A stretch of DNA of 64,000 bases from Arcuatula senhousia (taxonomy: Eukaryota; Mollusca; Bivalvia; Mytilida; Mytilidae), in NCBI GenBank assembly GCA_963971305.1, contig OZ020307.1:56789702-56853701 (forward strand), in the 5' to 3' direction. This document shows, in pieces, positions 32,701 to 42,990 of the stretch. The translations under genes were made by a program, and so were the position numbers. The notes beneath the pieces were generated by a model. The model saw only the letters and a program-made list of their open reading frames with translations. It made no database searches and was not told the origin of the DNA. Positions within the stretch are counted from its first letter, which is position 1. The number at the start of each line of letters is the position of its first letter.

Positions 32701-35700
32701 GCACTGTTCATTTCTGGATATGGTTTTTGGCCTACAGAATAAAAACTATTGCAGATAGAGATTTGCTGTTGCTTGCTTATATGTTCAGCTCATTTAGCTC
32801 TACAAAAGTCTCCATAGGGTCGAAGTTGTCGGATGATGACCCCTTATTAGGATAACGGCCCCTTAAAAGTGAAAAATAGTGTTTTTGACCTATAGAATGA
32901 AAACTATTGTAGATTATAAGAATCTAACACCGGTGTGAGGGCAAGATAAGGAAATCTCCAACACCCCGAGGGTAAGATTTCAAGTCTGCAACGAGGCTCT
33001 GCCGAGTTGCAGATGTAAAGAAATCTTACCAAAGGGTGTCGGAGATTTCTTTATCTTGCCCTAATCATCGGTGTTTGATTATTTTTCTCACTAAACCCGT
33101 AAATTGTACAACGTGGATTTGTTTACAAAAAATAGCGTGACGTAAACAATAGAGTTACGTCCCTTGGAAACTGCACGAGGCTATCTCACATGGGGTGGTG
33201 TGAGACAGAAAAATCTCACACCGCTAAAAATAGGAACTGTCCTGTCCAAAAAGTGAGAAAGAGAAAATCTGTTGCTTGCTTAAATGTTCAACTCATTCAG
33301 CTCTACAAAAGTCTTTATTGGGTCGACATCAAGACCAGGTGAGCTATTCAGGCTCCTGGGAGCCTCTTGTTTTTTGTGCGCACTAACCAAATTATCTTAA
33401 AGTTATATGTAAACATCTATTTTACTTGTGTTCGGAACTGCTGTTGCAATATTGTAGTTTAGCTTTTATAGAATGGTTGTCTTGTTGTTAACTAATGGTG
33501 TTAAGGTGTTAATCAATCTGAAACTGCATCACAGTCAGGAAAGTTAAGAATCTAAGGTATACATGTAAGAATGAATTCAACCTTAATGTTTATTCTTCTA
33601 GATTTCACCTTTCGAAAACTATTCACTATCAAAACGACTATCGTTTAAATAATATGTACATGTACAAAAAAAACCGAATAATATGTATATTATGAATAAT
33701 TTCAGATCATATTGTTTGTATTGCTGTGTTTTAGTCATATTTATATATTCAAGCAGATGAAGGTGGCGAAGAAGTGCAAGTTCACTTAGAGAACGTGTCA
33801 CCAGTTGTCCCCCCTAACGATACCACGTGTGATGGTCAGGTTGTGACGTCATCTAATCTGTCTTCATCAACAGGTTATGGTAAATAAACATATATAATTA
33901 TTCAGATTTTGAAATCTTTGTATGGGAGAACTAGAGATACAAATTATGAACTTTACATTTATGGTTACAAAGCTGACAGCATATTATTAAAAGCGATATA
34001 TTTTGATAAGAAGAACTCTGGTTAAAGAAAAAAAAATGTTTACTTGTCAAATCAACGTTTTAAGTTTTTTATTATTCTTTTTCAATTCTTTAAAATGCAG
34101 CATGTGTATTACCAATTACCAAATTTTATCATTTTAGGAACATGGGTTACCGAAAGTGATATCAAAGAGACTATTCCGGTTTTTGTATCTGAATACAATC
34201 CCGAGTCAGAGCGAAAGCAGCAAAGTTTAGAGAAGAATTTAGATGATAAAGAGGAGGGAAGTTCAGGATCGGGTGCTCAAGCTGGATCGACAGGTGAATA
34301 TAATACAACTACATCCAAGATGGTGTTTGGCCCAGTCAAACACCAACTCGTCAGGTTATATCATATGGACTGGCAATAAAGATACACAAAAACAACAAGT
34401 ACATAGGACGTCACGTAGAAAATCTCACAAGCGGGTGACCTTACCGTTTGAGTCAATGGTTAGCTGTGACTTAATGTCACCAGACTTCGTCTCTTTAAAT
34501 AACAATGAGTGTAAATATTGGCCTTTTATATTTAATTTATTGGTAAGGTTTGTAGTGAACGAACGATCAAAGTTTTAAAGAAGTGTTTTAGTCAACTGAA
34601 AGGAGAGTTTAATTTCACAAATTCTCTCTCTCAGTTTAGTCCACAAATTCTGAGGTTAAATATTTTGCATTAAAGGTAAAAAGTATATATATACAGTTGA
34701 GGCCAGTTCTAACATCTCTTTAGAACTGACAAAAACTGTCAGGAATCTATTCTAATTCTGTTCTGCTGACAGTTCTAGGACATTTTATGACAAGCCGTGT
34801 TTTGTCATAGAACAGTTCTGCCCCATGACATATTAAGAACTGTTCTAAGCCCTGACAGTTCTTAGCTGTCTTACGCCCTGACAGCTCTAAACTGTTCTGC
34901 GCCCTGACAGCTCCTGACAGTTCTATACCCTGAGGTTTTAACATGGATTCTCTGTAACCATCAACCAAACTTGGGCACATATAGTTTCAAAATCAGTTGA
35001 AACTTTCTATGTGTGATTCTTAGGTAAAAACATGAAAAAAAGTCTGTAGACATTTTTCTGTAAAATGTATGGTTGCCATATCAACGGTGGCTGAATGTGG
35101 CAAATGGTTCATTTTTCATGTATTTATTTAGATTAAAATTTTATTAATTTAATTTCATATTATTTTGTTCAAACAAATGATTTAAAACTTTTCTGGTTCC
35201 TTGTCTTAAGGAATAAAAGTTGCATGGCTATCGGGAATAAAAATTTAACAGAAAGTTTATAATTTTTATAACAAAATAGCTGGCAAAACATTACAATAAA
35301 CAACACATGACGTCATTTAGAACTGTCAGAGTCCAGAACTGTCATGGACTAGAGGGGTTCTAAGCTGTCGGGGATTAGATGAGTTCTAAGCTGTCATGGC
35401 CCAGAACAGTTCTAGAAGTGTCTGGGGATGGGACAGAGTATGACAGTTCTGCCCCAGAAGAGATTATGACAGTTGGTGTCCTGGGTTAGAACAGTTCTGG
35501 AACTATCAGGAGAGCCTGACAGTTGAGATATTAGAACAGATCTCAACTGCAAAACTTACATGAAAACATTGGCAACATATAAATAATTTGTTACAACTCA
35601 TACATGTTATATGATATGGATAACTATCTAGACGACACACAAAAAACTTGATAAAACAGGGCTCAAATCGCCACTTACAGTTTCATATGTCTTCTTTTTC

Positions 35701-36969
35701 ATTTGTTTCCATAAAGTCTGTCTTGAATTTCTTTTCAAAATATTTATTTTTTTTAAACCTAGATGCAGAAAGTTTACCAGTGGATAAAATGTTAACATCT
35801 CTTGCTGGTGATGATAATGATGATGAGGATGATGATAATGATGAGGAGATTACAATTGCACCAGGTAAGGAGTGCTAGAAATATACCACAGCAGTGTTTT
35901 TCCCCATAATGTGAAAGGATATATTTTTCACCTTATCAGGTAGGGGCATGTGCATGCATATGTTTTGTACAGAGTTCTTAATTACATGGTTTTAGTTTTT
36001 TAATGAAATCTATTAATCATGAATATCCTTTGAAATAAAAATGCACTAAATATACCTAATTAATCAGGTAAGCATAGCTTTTATATCTTTTTTCATTTCT
36101 TAACAGATAGCATTCATGTTGATGGAGAACCTATAGAAAATGAAGAGCAATTTTCAAACATCAGCATTAGGGAAAGTCTTAGTTACAACACATCAGATGA
36201 TGGATCTATGCATCAAGTTTGTTCTCAATCACACCAAGTTGCCAACAGGTCAAATCATGCACTGGTATCTGCCCATGAGAAGATACGTGGGAATCAAGAT
36301 AATAGCCGTCAAATAGGTTTCTACCAACCAGAAAGTCCAACTTCTAGCGAGCTATTTGAGGGTCCAACTGATTATAATGAATCACATTCTGAAAGTCGTA
36401 ATATGATTGCTGTTACTGATACTAATTCAGATGCCAACAGCAGGATAAATACCGGTAATGATATGGAAAATATTCCTGGTGTAATAAGCAGGGGAGCTGA
36501 CCTGTCGAATGATGATAATAATTTGGACGAAGAGACAACCGAATCGACGGAATCCCAAAATGAAATGTCCCAAGTTTCCTCAGGAAATCCAAACCTAGAC
36601 GTAGCAGTTGATACAGATATTGCTGATGGCAGACCAGTAGCAAACGAAGATGGTGACATGGAAGCTGATGCAGAGTTGATGAATGGTGATAATGCTCAAC
36701 AAAGGCAAAATTTTGAAAACCACGCTGATAATATGGAGGTCCCAAAAAAGTATTATGCTCAAAATGCTATTATGGATCCTTTAAGGGAAATTTCTGGATA
36801 TGGTAAGCACGGGATGGACAGAGCATATGATACTGCAACAAAAACAGACTGTAACAATGAAGTAAAGTCCGAGTGTGCAAGACAAATCGGTGCCATAAGT
36901 GTCAATGGCATGGAATGTATGCGAGATGTGGCTATTCAGGGTTTACAAACTGTGATTGTTCGTACGTAA
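29702..36969 (+). CDS. Multi-exon host gene, uncharacterised acidic protein (3' part)
   Basis: Seven exons are supported: 29702-29758, 30326-30397, 30978-31061, 33757-33879, 34138-34293, 35763-35864 and 36107-36969 (stop TAA 36967-36969). Each has a pyrimidine-rich AG acceptor and a G|GT donor. Every internal exon is a multiple of three, and every junction splits a codon after its first base (phase 1), keeping one open frame of about 485 codons. The product is rich in Asp, Glu, Asn and Ser, with basic patches (TRRRNRND, STRRRSNTP) near the start and an acidic run at exon 6. No domain, signal peptide or membrane segment is seen. The 5' end is not identified. I do not recognise the protein. A possible AATAAA signal lies at 37154-37159. 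Confidence 0.8.
30326..30397 (+). CDS. Exon B of the phase-1 gene
   Basis: 72 bp after TTACATTACTTTAG, donor G|GTAAAT. Encodes TGQISVISTLNRGKGSRDGG and HGK. Phase 1 on both sides; the junction codon with the next exon is GTT. Confidence 0.7.
30978..31061 (+). CDS. Exon C of the phase-1 gene
   Basis: 84 bp after a long T run and GCAG, donor G|GTAAGA. Encodes IINITAENLAIGESSSVGST followed by RRRSNTP. Phase 1 on both sides. The following 2.7-kb intron holds an AGCTCAC-family repeat with two nested insertions. Confidence 0.75.
31998..32723. mobile_element. ~725-bp TIR insertion inside the repeat
   Basis: The 13-bp ends CATATCCAGAAAT and ATTTCTGGATATG interrupt the phrase CATG/TTTTTGGCC that is continuous in the neighbouring repeat unit. 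No frame of note. The target duplication is not clear. Confidence 0.6.
32919..33238. mobile_element. Insertion with a ~124-nt imperfect hairpin
   Basis: It interrupts a repeat unit between ACTATTGTAGATTA and GAGAAAATCTGTTGC. The ends resemble CTAACACCGGTGTGAG and CTCACACCGCTA. Between 32938 and 33061 the sequence folds back on itself: GGGCAAGATAAGGAAATCTC pairs with GAGATTTCTTTATCTTGCCC, continuing inward to TCTGCAAC/GTTGCAGA. No coding. Confidence 0.6.
33757..33879 (+). CDS. Exon D of the phase-1 gene
   Basis: 123 bp after TATATATTCAAGCAG. The donor chosen is G|GTAAAT at 33880; a weaker one six bases upstream would also keep phase 1. Encodes EGGEEVQVHLENVSPVVPPN and on to SSSTGY. Contains NVS, NDT and NLS sequons, but cellular location is unknown. 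Confidence 0.75.
34138..34293 (+). CDS. Exon E of the phase-1 gene
   Basis: 156 bp after TTATCATTTTAG, donor G|GTGAAT. Encodes TWVTESDIKETIPVFVSEYN, then a charged stretch (KNLDDKEEG) and a Gly/Ser-rich end. Phase 1 on both sides. Confidence 0.8.
34694..35549. mobile_element. ~856-bp intronic TIR element full of AGAACTGTC motifs
   Basis: The left end CAGTTGAGGCCAGTTCTAAC pairs, with a few mismatches, with the right end (about 35525-35549). TGACAGTTCT or its complement occurs many times in both halves. No coding potential. No clear target duplication. It sits in the intron between exons E and F. Confidence 0.6.
35763..35864 (+). CDS. Exon F of the phase-1 gene (acidic run)
   Basis: 102 bp after a T-rich tract and AAACCTAG, donor G|GTAAGG. 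Encodes AESLPVDKMLTSLAGDDNDD followed by EDDDNDEEITIAP, one long acidic run. Phase 1 on both sides. Confidence 0.8.
36107..36969 (+). CDS. Exon G, last exon of the phase-1 gene
   Basis: Acceptor TTCATTTCTTAACAG. About 287 codons, rich in Asn, Asp, Glu and Ser, ending GLQTVIVRT then TAA. A strong internal donor (ISGYG|GTAAGC at 36803) also lies in phase 1, so alternative splicing into further downstream exons is possible. The sequence after it still looks coding. No known domain was recognised. Confidence 0.75.
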
Positions 36970-37153
36970 GACTTCAAGTAAAATCCTTAATAACAGAGTT
37001 TTACGTATTTACAATCACGTTGTTGTGTGAACTGAATCATAGAAAAATAAGTACACAAAAATATACTGAAATGTGTGCAAAAGAATATGTTTACACTTGT
37101 CTTAAGTTAAATCGTTTTCAAATATATTAAACTGAACATAACATGGCTCAATC

Positions 37154-37159
37154 AATAAA
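37154..37159 (+). promoter_or_regulatory. Possible polyadenylation signal
   Basis: AATAAA about 185 bp after the stop codon of exon G. AT-rich DNA contains this hexamer by chance, so support is modest. Confidence 0.3.
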
Positions 37160-37589
37160 TTCATTTCTTTTTCTGTCTTTCTCTTTTTTGAATTATGTTC
37201 GATATATGCCTCAAATAAGTATAGAAAAATCAACCCTATAGAAGTAAACCAAACTTGGTTTGTTATATTACTAGCAAAATACTATAGAGAACCATGGTCT
37301 GTATACTATTTATAACTGGGCAGACTTCTAAAACAGTTGTCAAAGCAGTACGCAGCGAACAGTCCTTACCTGCTTTTTCTCTGTTATCAGACTTGCTTGC
37401 TATAATTTTTTTGCAATAGATTGTTTGTTTAAAGTTTTTTGTTTGAAAATATTTTATTGCCATATACTAAGTAGTACTGGACACAAGTGATAATCTTACT
37501 AAGGTACTCCTCTCTAAAATACAGTTTTACAATAGATGAAAAAAATGACACAGGATACTCTGTACGGTAACGGCAAAGTTGGGCAAACC

Positions 37590-37705
37590 GTACCATAAGA
37601 AATTCTTATTGTTACGACGAAGACGAAAATCGAGAATGGATGACGGGATGGGGACCGAATCATTTACGACCGTGACAATAAGATTTTTCTTATGATTACG
37701 GCAAA
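37590..37705. repeat. Short inverted repeat, possible small MITE
   Basis: CATAAGAAATTCTTATTGTTACG near the left end is matched in inverted form near 37671-37705 (CGTGACAATAAGATTTTTCT). Boundaries and target duplication are unclear. Confidence 0.35.
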
Positions 37706-37714
37706 TCTCGCGTT

Positions 37715-37880
37715 TGAGAATTACAAATACCAAAACGGGGGTATAAACGGTTAATTTTGATATTCTATATATCGATATTTCAAGGAGTAACCTTTCGTTA
37801 GTAGCATTTAATTCAAAATATTGGAATGTCAAATTCCAAAACTGTTGAAAACGAAAAGTACTCAAAACCAAAACGTGAAA
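37715..37880 (-). repeat. Decayed lone copy of the hammerhead-bearing repeat
   Basis: On the minus strand it matches the 384-bp monomer at 38822-40063. At the ribozyme position (37762-37807) the core CTGATGA has become CTAACGA and stem I no longer pairs fully, so the ribozyme is dead. Confidence 0.7.
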
Positions 37881-38824
37881 GCAAGGAAGCTAAAACCCAG
37901 CACCGAGGATATTGAGTCCTAGTATGCAGCATGCCTATATGTACATTATTTATATCAGTAGTTAGGATAGACAACACACTAAAGTGCACAATGTCCAATA
38001 TCAATGTCACAAAGCTTTAAAAAAGCAAAGATGTACCTAAGAGGCATTCGAGTGTCAAAAGTCCGAAAGGGCAACGACATAACCAGTAAACATGAACATG
38101 AATTTTCACGAAGAAACACAAAGCATGAAAAACAACCGAACGGACATCAACAACGCGAAAACAAGTTGTAACAAGAGTGAACTCAAGTGCTCTGGGAACG
38201 AAAAGCAGTTATTCCTTGCTATAACACATACGTTGGACTGTCAATGGACAATTCAGTGTGTCAAATCCGAATAATGAAGATGAAACCAAACCCTATGACC
38301 CTAGAAATCATTATTCTTTTAGCACTAACGGTTTTTAATGATAAAGTGAAAAACTGCAAAAACGGTCATTTTTATGATTCATGGGAAATAAATCCTGTAA
38401 GGAGTCGACCCAGAACTTCGACTAAATAGAAAGTATTTTAAAGCTCTTGGTGCTGAAAAGGGGACAGTTGTGCTACAAGTACAACGGGCAGTAATCGTTA
38501 ACCTGTCCGGAGCACCTTAGTTCGTTTTAATTTTGTATTTTTGATTGCTTTCAGATGGTTTTGTTTTGTGTGCTTTGTGTTGTGTTTCCTCGTGTCGTTC
38601 TCGTTTGTTGTAACTGGTTTTTGTTTTGCCCTTTCAGACTTTTGACCTTCGAATGCCCCATATGCCTCTCTGCTTCTTCTCAATCTCCTGATATACTTTT
38701 TGAGCTAAAAAAAACAAACAGTATTTTAGGCAAGGCTCTCATTTTGGTTCGTTTGCGGGCATTTTTTCACAAACGCAGTAGAAGAGACTCTTAAGGCCAA
38801 TTGTACAAAATTTCAAAGCTTAAA

Positions 38825-38868
38825 TGCTACTGATGAGAGGTTACTCCTTGAAATATCGATATATAGCA
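38825..38868 (+). ncRNA. Hammerhead ribozyme motif, array copy 1 (intact)
   Basis: Stem I is TGCTA (38825-38829) with TAGCA (38864-38868). Core CTGATGA is at 38830-38836. Stem II is GAGG/CCTT (38837-38840, 38846-38849), closed by a G-U pair. GAA is at 38850-38852. Stem III is ATAT/ATAT (38853-38856, 38859-38862), loop CG. H17 is A38863, with cleavage predicted after it. Confidence 0.65.
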
Positions 38869-39205
38869 CATCCAAATTAACCGTTTATACCCGCGTTTGG
38901 TATTTGTAATTTTGAAACCACTGGGCGATAACCGCTGCTGGTGGACCAGAGTTCCCCGAGGGTAATCACAAGCCTGGTAGTCAGACTTGTCTGACACGAA
39001 TTACCATAAAATTTCTAATATATTGTCGCTGAAATGTCCGATTGTTAAATTCAAAATTGATGAAAACACCAGGTTTCTTTCCTTGTAATGCACATGGTCG
39101 ATATCCTCGGTGCCGGATTTGGTTTCCTTGTTCGAACGTTTTGGTTTTGAGTACTTTTCGTTTTCAACTGTTTTGGAATTTGATCTTCCAATGTTTTGGT
39201 TTTAA

Positions 39206-39249
39206 TGCTACTGATGAGAGGTTACTCCTTGAAATATCGATATATATAT
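39206..39249 (+). ncRNA. Hammerhead motif, array copy 2 (stem I broken)
   Basis: The core, stem II and stem III are unchanged, but a TA insertion and a base change turn the 3' strand of stem I into TATAT. Only two of five stem I pairs remain. Probably inactive. Confidence 0.55.
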
Positions 39250-39588
39250 CACATCCAAATTAACCGTTTATACCCGCGTTTGGTATTTTTTATTTTGAAA
39301 CCACTGGGCGATAACCGCTGCTGGTGGACCAGAGTTCCCCGAGGGTAATCACAAGCCTGGTAGTCAGACTTGTCTGACACGAATTACCATAAAATTTCTA
39401 ATATATTGTCGCTGAAATGTCCGATTGTTAAATTCAAAATTGATCAAAACACCAGGTTTCTTTCCTTGTAATGCACATGGTCGATATCCTCGGTGCTGGA
39501 TTTGGCTTCCTTGTTCGAGCGTTTTGGTTTTGAGTACTTTTCGTTTTCAACTGTTTTGGAATTTGATCTTCCAATGTTTTGGTTTTAA

Positions 39589-39632
39589 TGCTACTGATGA
39601 GAGGTTACTCCTTGAAATATCGATATATAGCA
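39589..39632 (+). ncRNA. Hammerhead ribozyme motif, array copy 3 (intact)
   Basis: Same structure as copy 1: TGCTA/TAGCA stem I, CTGATGA at 39594-39600, GAAA at 39614-39617, ATAT/ATAT stem III, H17 at 39627. Confidence 0.65.
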
Positions 39633-39975
39633 CATTCAAATTAACCGTTTATACCCGCGTTTGGTATTTGTAATTTTGAAACCACTGGGCGATAACCGCT
39701 GCTGGTGGACCAGAGGTCCCCGAGGGTAATCACAAGCCTGGTAGCTATAGTCAGACTTGTCTGACACGAATTACCATAAAATTTCTAATATATTGTCGCT
39801 GAAATTTCCGATTGTTAAATTCAAAATTGATGAAAACACCAGGTTTCTTTTCTTGTAATGCACATGGTCGATATCCTCGGTGCTGGATTTGGCTTCCTTG
39901 TTCGAACGTTTTGGTTTTGAGTACTTTTCGTTTTCAACTGTTTTGGAATTTGATCTTCCAATGTTTTGGTTTGAA

Positions 39976-40019
39976 TGCTACTGATGAGAGGTTACTCCTT
40001 GACATATCGATATATAGCA
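39976..40019 (+). ncRNA. Hammerhead motif, array copy 4 (core A14 to C)
   Basis: All stems pair as in copy 1, but the invariant GAAA reads GACA (C at 40003, position A14). Substitution of A14 generally abolishes hammerhead cleavage, so this copy is expected to be inactive. Confidence 0.6.
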
Positions 40020-40063
40020 CATCCAAATTAACCGTTTATACTCGCGTTTGGTATTTGTAATTT

Positions 40064-41085
40064 TAAGAGAAGATCATTGAAGAAAAGTTGAACGCCTAGT
40101 GATGAAAATAGCTAACCTGATCCTTCGGTTCAATTTACTTAATACTGCCTTGAAAGATGGTCATTTTGCATTTATTGTGATACAGTTTAGGCAGATTTGG
40201 GGAACGTTGATGGTCATTAATTTAGCATGTTATACACTTTATTTTTTACGTTTTATTCTTATACGATTAAACAATTTAAATTATGTAAATTTTCATGTGG
40301 AGTGAAAGATCTGTTTTAAAAGATTAACGTGCGAACAAGGGGAAAACATCTTGTGGTCACATTACATTGAGACTAATCGTACTGGTGCGGATGTGTTTTT
40401 TCAATTTGTTCCATTGGCAGAAGTAAAAAACATTTAAACCAAGATAACTTTAAATCGTAAGTATCCAAAAACACTTAGCAAAATGAACCATTCCATTATA
40501 ATAGTACACTTCTTTGTAGAAAATGGGAAAAAATGTCATAATTAAATTTATGTTTGACAACATTATTTTGTGTTTGAATTCAAATATTTTTTCATGTTTA
40601 CTTGTCTCGGTTCATGCACGTTTCACCACATAAATTTTATTTTCAGCTCCTACCCATAACCACCCTTCCCCCTTTTCCACTGTAAATCAAAATTTAAGGT
40701 CCTTTTGTTTCCCTTCTCATCATGATTTCATTTATTTTATCCTTTTCATTTTATAGCTTTATATACCCTATTTAGTGTTGCTAAAGCGTACAAACTCACT
40801 TTCTCAAAGATGGGACGTTTTCAAAAAATGTCCACTTTTTAACATGGCAAAATAAAAAAAGTGCAATGTTGATGAAATATCCTTTTAATTTGAACTACAT
40901 TTTCTTCAACCTTTATAGTGACAGAATACAAAATATGCAACCTTAAATCCAAGTGTAATGTGGATAAAATTTACACAACTTGGAACATGGGTTACTAATA
41001 ACAACGTTTAAGGAAAGACCAGCTTAAAGTAAAGACGTTTGTTTTAAACTATGAATGTAAGTCAGCATATATCCAACATTAAATA
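40064..41085. other. Non-coding stretch left of the palindrome
   Basis: No gene or repeat was recognised. The frame at 40099-40305 has no known motif and no exon-like borders. Confidence 0.35.
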
Positions 41086-42064
41086 CAGGTATACGTTAAA
41101 GATCTCTTTGTAGAAATCGAAAAGGGCAGGCTCAATAGGGGCCGCCACAAAGGCATCACTTGAGTTGCAATCTGCAAAATGGCGAGGGATTCAAATATGC
41201 ATCAACCTTGTTTAAAAATATGTTTAAAGTAAATATTTTACTGACATCTGCGGTATGAAATATTATAGGAATACCCCATTCAACTAAGTTGAGCAAACAT
41301 CCCAGGCGCTCTGTCGGCAAAGTGCACCGATTAGTAACACGTATTTGCCAGCGGATGTTATCTGGGCGGATTTAAAAAAATGTCCAATTTTGTGTCCACG
41401 ATGTACACAGGGGGTCCAATGTAATTGGTAAGTGCGCAGCATAATTTGGTAAGTGACTATAAAGATGGCGAAAAAACCTCGCTTCGTTCGACAACAGTCA
41501 GTTTTCTCTTCGTGTTTACAAAAGTTATATACATCTAATGAATAAAACCATGTTACCTTTCGGCATTTATGAGTTATGAGAAATGGTCCATAACAAAAAT
41601 GTGATGCTTGATTTGCTTTTTAAAAAGCTAATGAAGAAAAACCGGCCACTTGACAGCAATTTTTTTGTCATGCCGAAATACAAGGCTTTCTTTCAGGTAC
41701 TTGGATCACAAACGTTAGGTTTTATGGTGTTTTGTGGTTCAACAACAAGCATGGATATTGCCAAATATTTGTTTCTGTAAAAGAAACAGTTATTTGTTGA
41801 CATATTTACAAATATTTGATTTTTTGGTAAGTGCAAGTCAGTGTACTAAAAAATTGGTAATGTATGTTATTATATACAGTGCAAAAACATTTTAAAGCAC
41901 GTCTTTTATATTCCTTGCATTTATATTTCTATTGTTATCGATTTTTACCGGATTTCACTAGTGAAAATCCGGGTTATAAAATGGTGAATGTCGGGCTGGC
42001 GGGCGGCGGGCTGGGAAAATACTTTCGTAACCGTTTTTTCAGCAACTACAAATCCCAGCTCATT

Positions 42065-42990
42065 ATGTCTCCCCATCCTTTTGTGGGGAGACATATTGTT
42101 TTTGTTGTGTCCGTCAGTCTGTCCGTCCGTCCGTCCGTCTGTCCGTCACAAAGTTTGTCAGCGCAACTCCTCTGAAACTACTGAACCGAATTCAACGAAA
42201 CTTGGTATATAGGAAGGACATCATATGCAGTTGTGCATATTACCAGGAAATTTTTATCCTCAAATTTTTGCGGGAGTTAGAACTTAGAAATTTGCTGAAA
42301 ATCCCCATTTATCATCTTGTCAGCGCAACTCCTCTGAAACTACTGAACCGAATTCAACGAAACTTGGTATATAGGAAGGACATCAGTTTTAGTTGTGCAT
42401 GTTACCAGGAAATTTTGATCCTTAAATTGTTGTGGAAGTTATGGTCCTTTGAACATAGAAATTTGCTGAAAATCCTCATTTATCATCTTGTCAGCGCAAC
42501 TCCTCTGAAACTACTGAACCGAATTCAACGAAACTTGGTATATAGGAAGGAAATCATATGTAGTTGTGCATATTACTAGGAAATTTTGATCCTCAAATTT
42601 TTGGGGAAGTTATGGCCCTTTGAACTTCGAAATTTGCTGAAAATCCTCATTTATCGTATTGTCAGCGCAACTCCGCTGAAACTACTGAACCGAATTCAAC
42701 GAAACTTGGTATATAGGAAGGACATCATATGTAGTTGTGCATGTTACCAGGAAATTTTGATCCTAAATTTTTTGTGGGAGTTATGGCCCTTTGAACTTAG
42801 AAATTTGCTGAAAATCCTCATTTATCATCTTGTCAGCGCAACTCCTCTGAAACTACTGAACCGAATTCAATGAAACTTGGTATATAGGAAGGACACCTTA
42901 TGTAGTTGTGCATATTACCATGAAAATTTGATCATCAAATTTTTTTGGCAGTAAGGGCCTTTTGAACTTGGAACTTTTTGGGGAAACAGG
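42065..42990 (+). repeat. GTCC-microsatellite element with five ~171-bp repeats (left arm)
   Basis: It begins with an 11-bp hairpin (TATGTCTCCCC/GGGGAGACATA, 42065-42096), then GTCCGTCCGTCCGTCCGTCT, then five units starting GTCAGCGCAACTCC, with spacings of about 162-172 bp. It ends GGGGGAGACATCG near 42990. Translations across the units are repetitive and have no function. The layout resembles pearl-type elements of oysters and mussels: tandem core plus ACGG-type microsatellite (inference). Confidence 0.75.

Larger units (their letters stand above)
31164..33368 (+). repeat. AGCTCAC-family element, copy 2 (intronic, nested)
   Basis: It starts near CAGGTGAGCTATTACCATCA with a GTCGTCGTC run. 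Several tandem units of about 150 bp follow (landmarks TTGCTTAAATGTTCAGCTCA, CCTTATAGGGGTTAC, GAATGAAAACTATTGCAG). It ends GAGCTATTCAGGCTCCTGGG with a terminal hairpin. Two separate insertions split it (31998-32723 and about 32919-33238). Confidence 0.7.
38822..40063 (+). repeat. Tandem array of ~384-bp hammerhead-bearing monomers (retrozyme-like)
   Basis: About 3.25 monomers. The ribozyme cores start at 38830, 39211, 39594 and 39981, giving spacings of 381, 383 and 387 bp. The array begins almost exactly at the first ribozyme and ends about 45 bp after the fourth. Monomer landmarks are ACCACTGGGCGATAACCGCT, GTCAGACTTGTCTGACAC, TTGTTCGAACGTTTTGG and GAAATATCGATATATAGC. Short tandem copies with one hammerhead each match the retrozymes described in plants and animals, whose RNAs self-cleave and circularise. 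Expression and activity are not known. Open frames across the monomers look like by-products. Related lone copies lie at about 3376, 37715 and 57800. Confidence 0.75.

Noticed and set aside
36372..36745. Minus-strand frames of 95 and 107 codons
   Set aside because: Antisense shadows of exon G, which has matching splice phase and composition on the plus strand.
39042..40060. Three similar frames (73-82 codons) that look like a small gene family
   Set aside because: They are the same region of tandem monomers, with an RNA motif explaining the conservation better than a protein.
41461..41540. ATG in good context followed by 26 codons (MAKKPRFVRQQ start) as a first exon
   Set aside because: Too short, with no donor or downstream exon that could be linked to it.
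42202..42873. Open frames of 95-125 codons with repeated amino-acid blocks
   Set aside because: They translate the 171-bp tandem units, lack exon features, and are mirrored in the palindrome; repeat artefacts.
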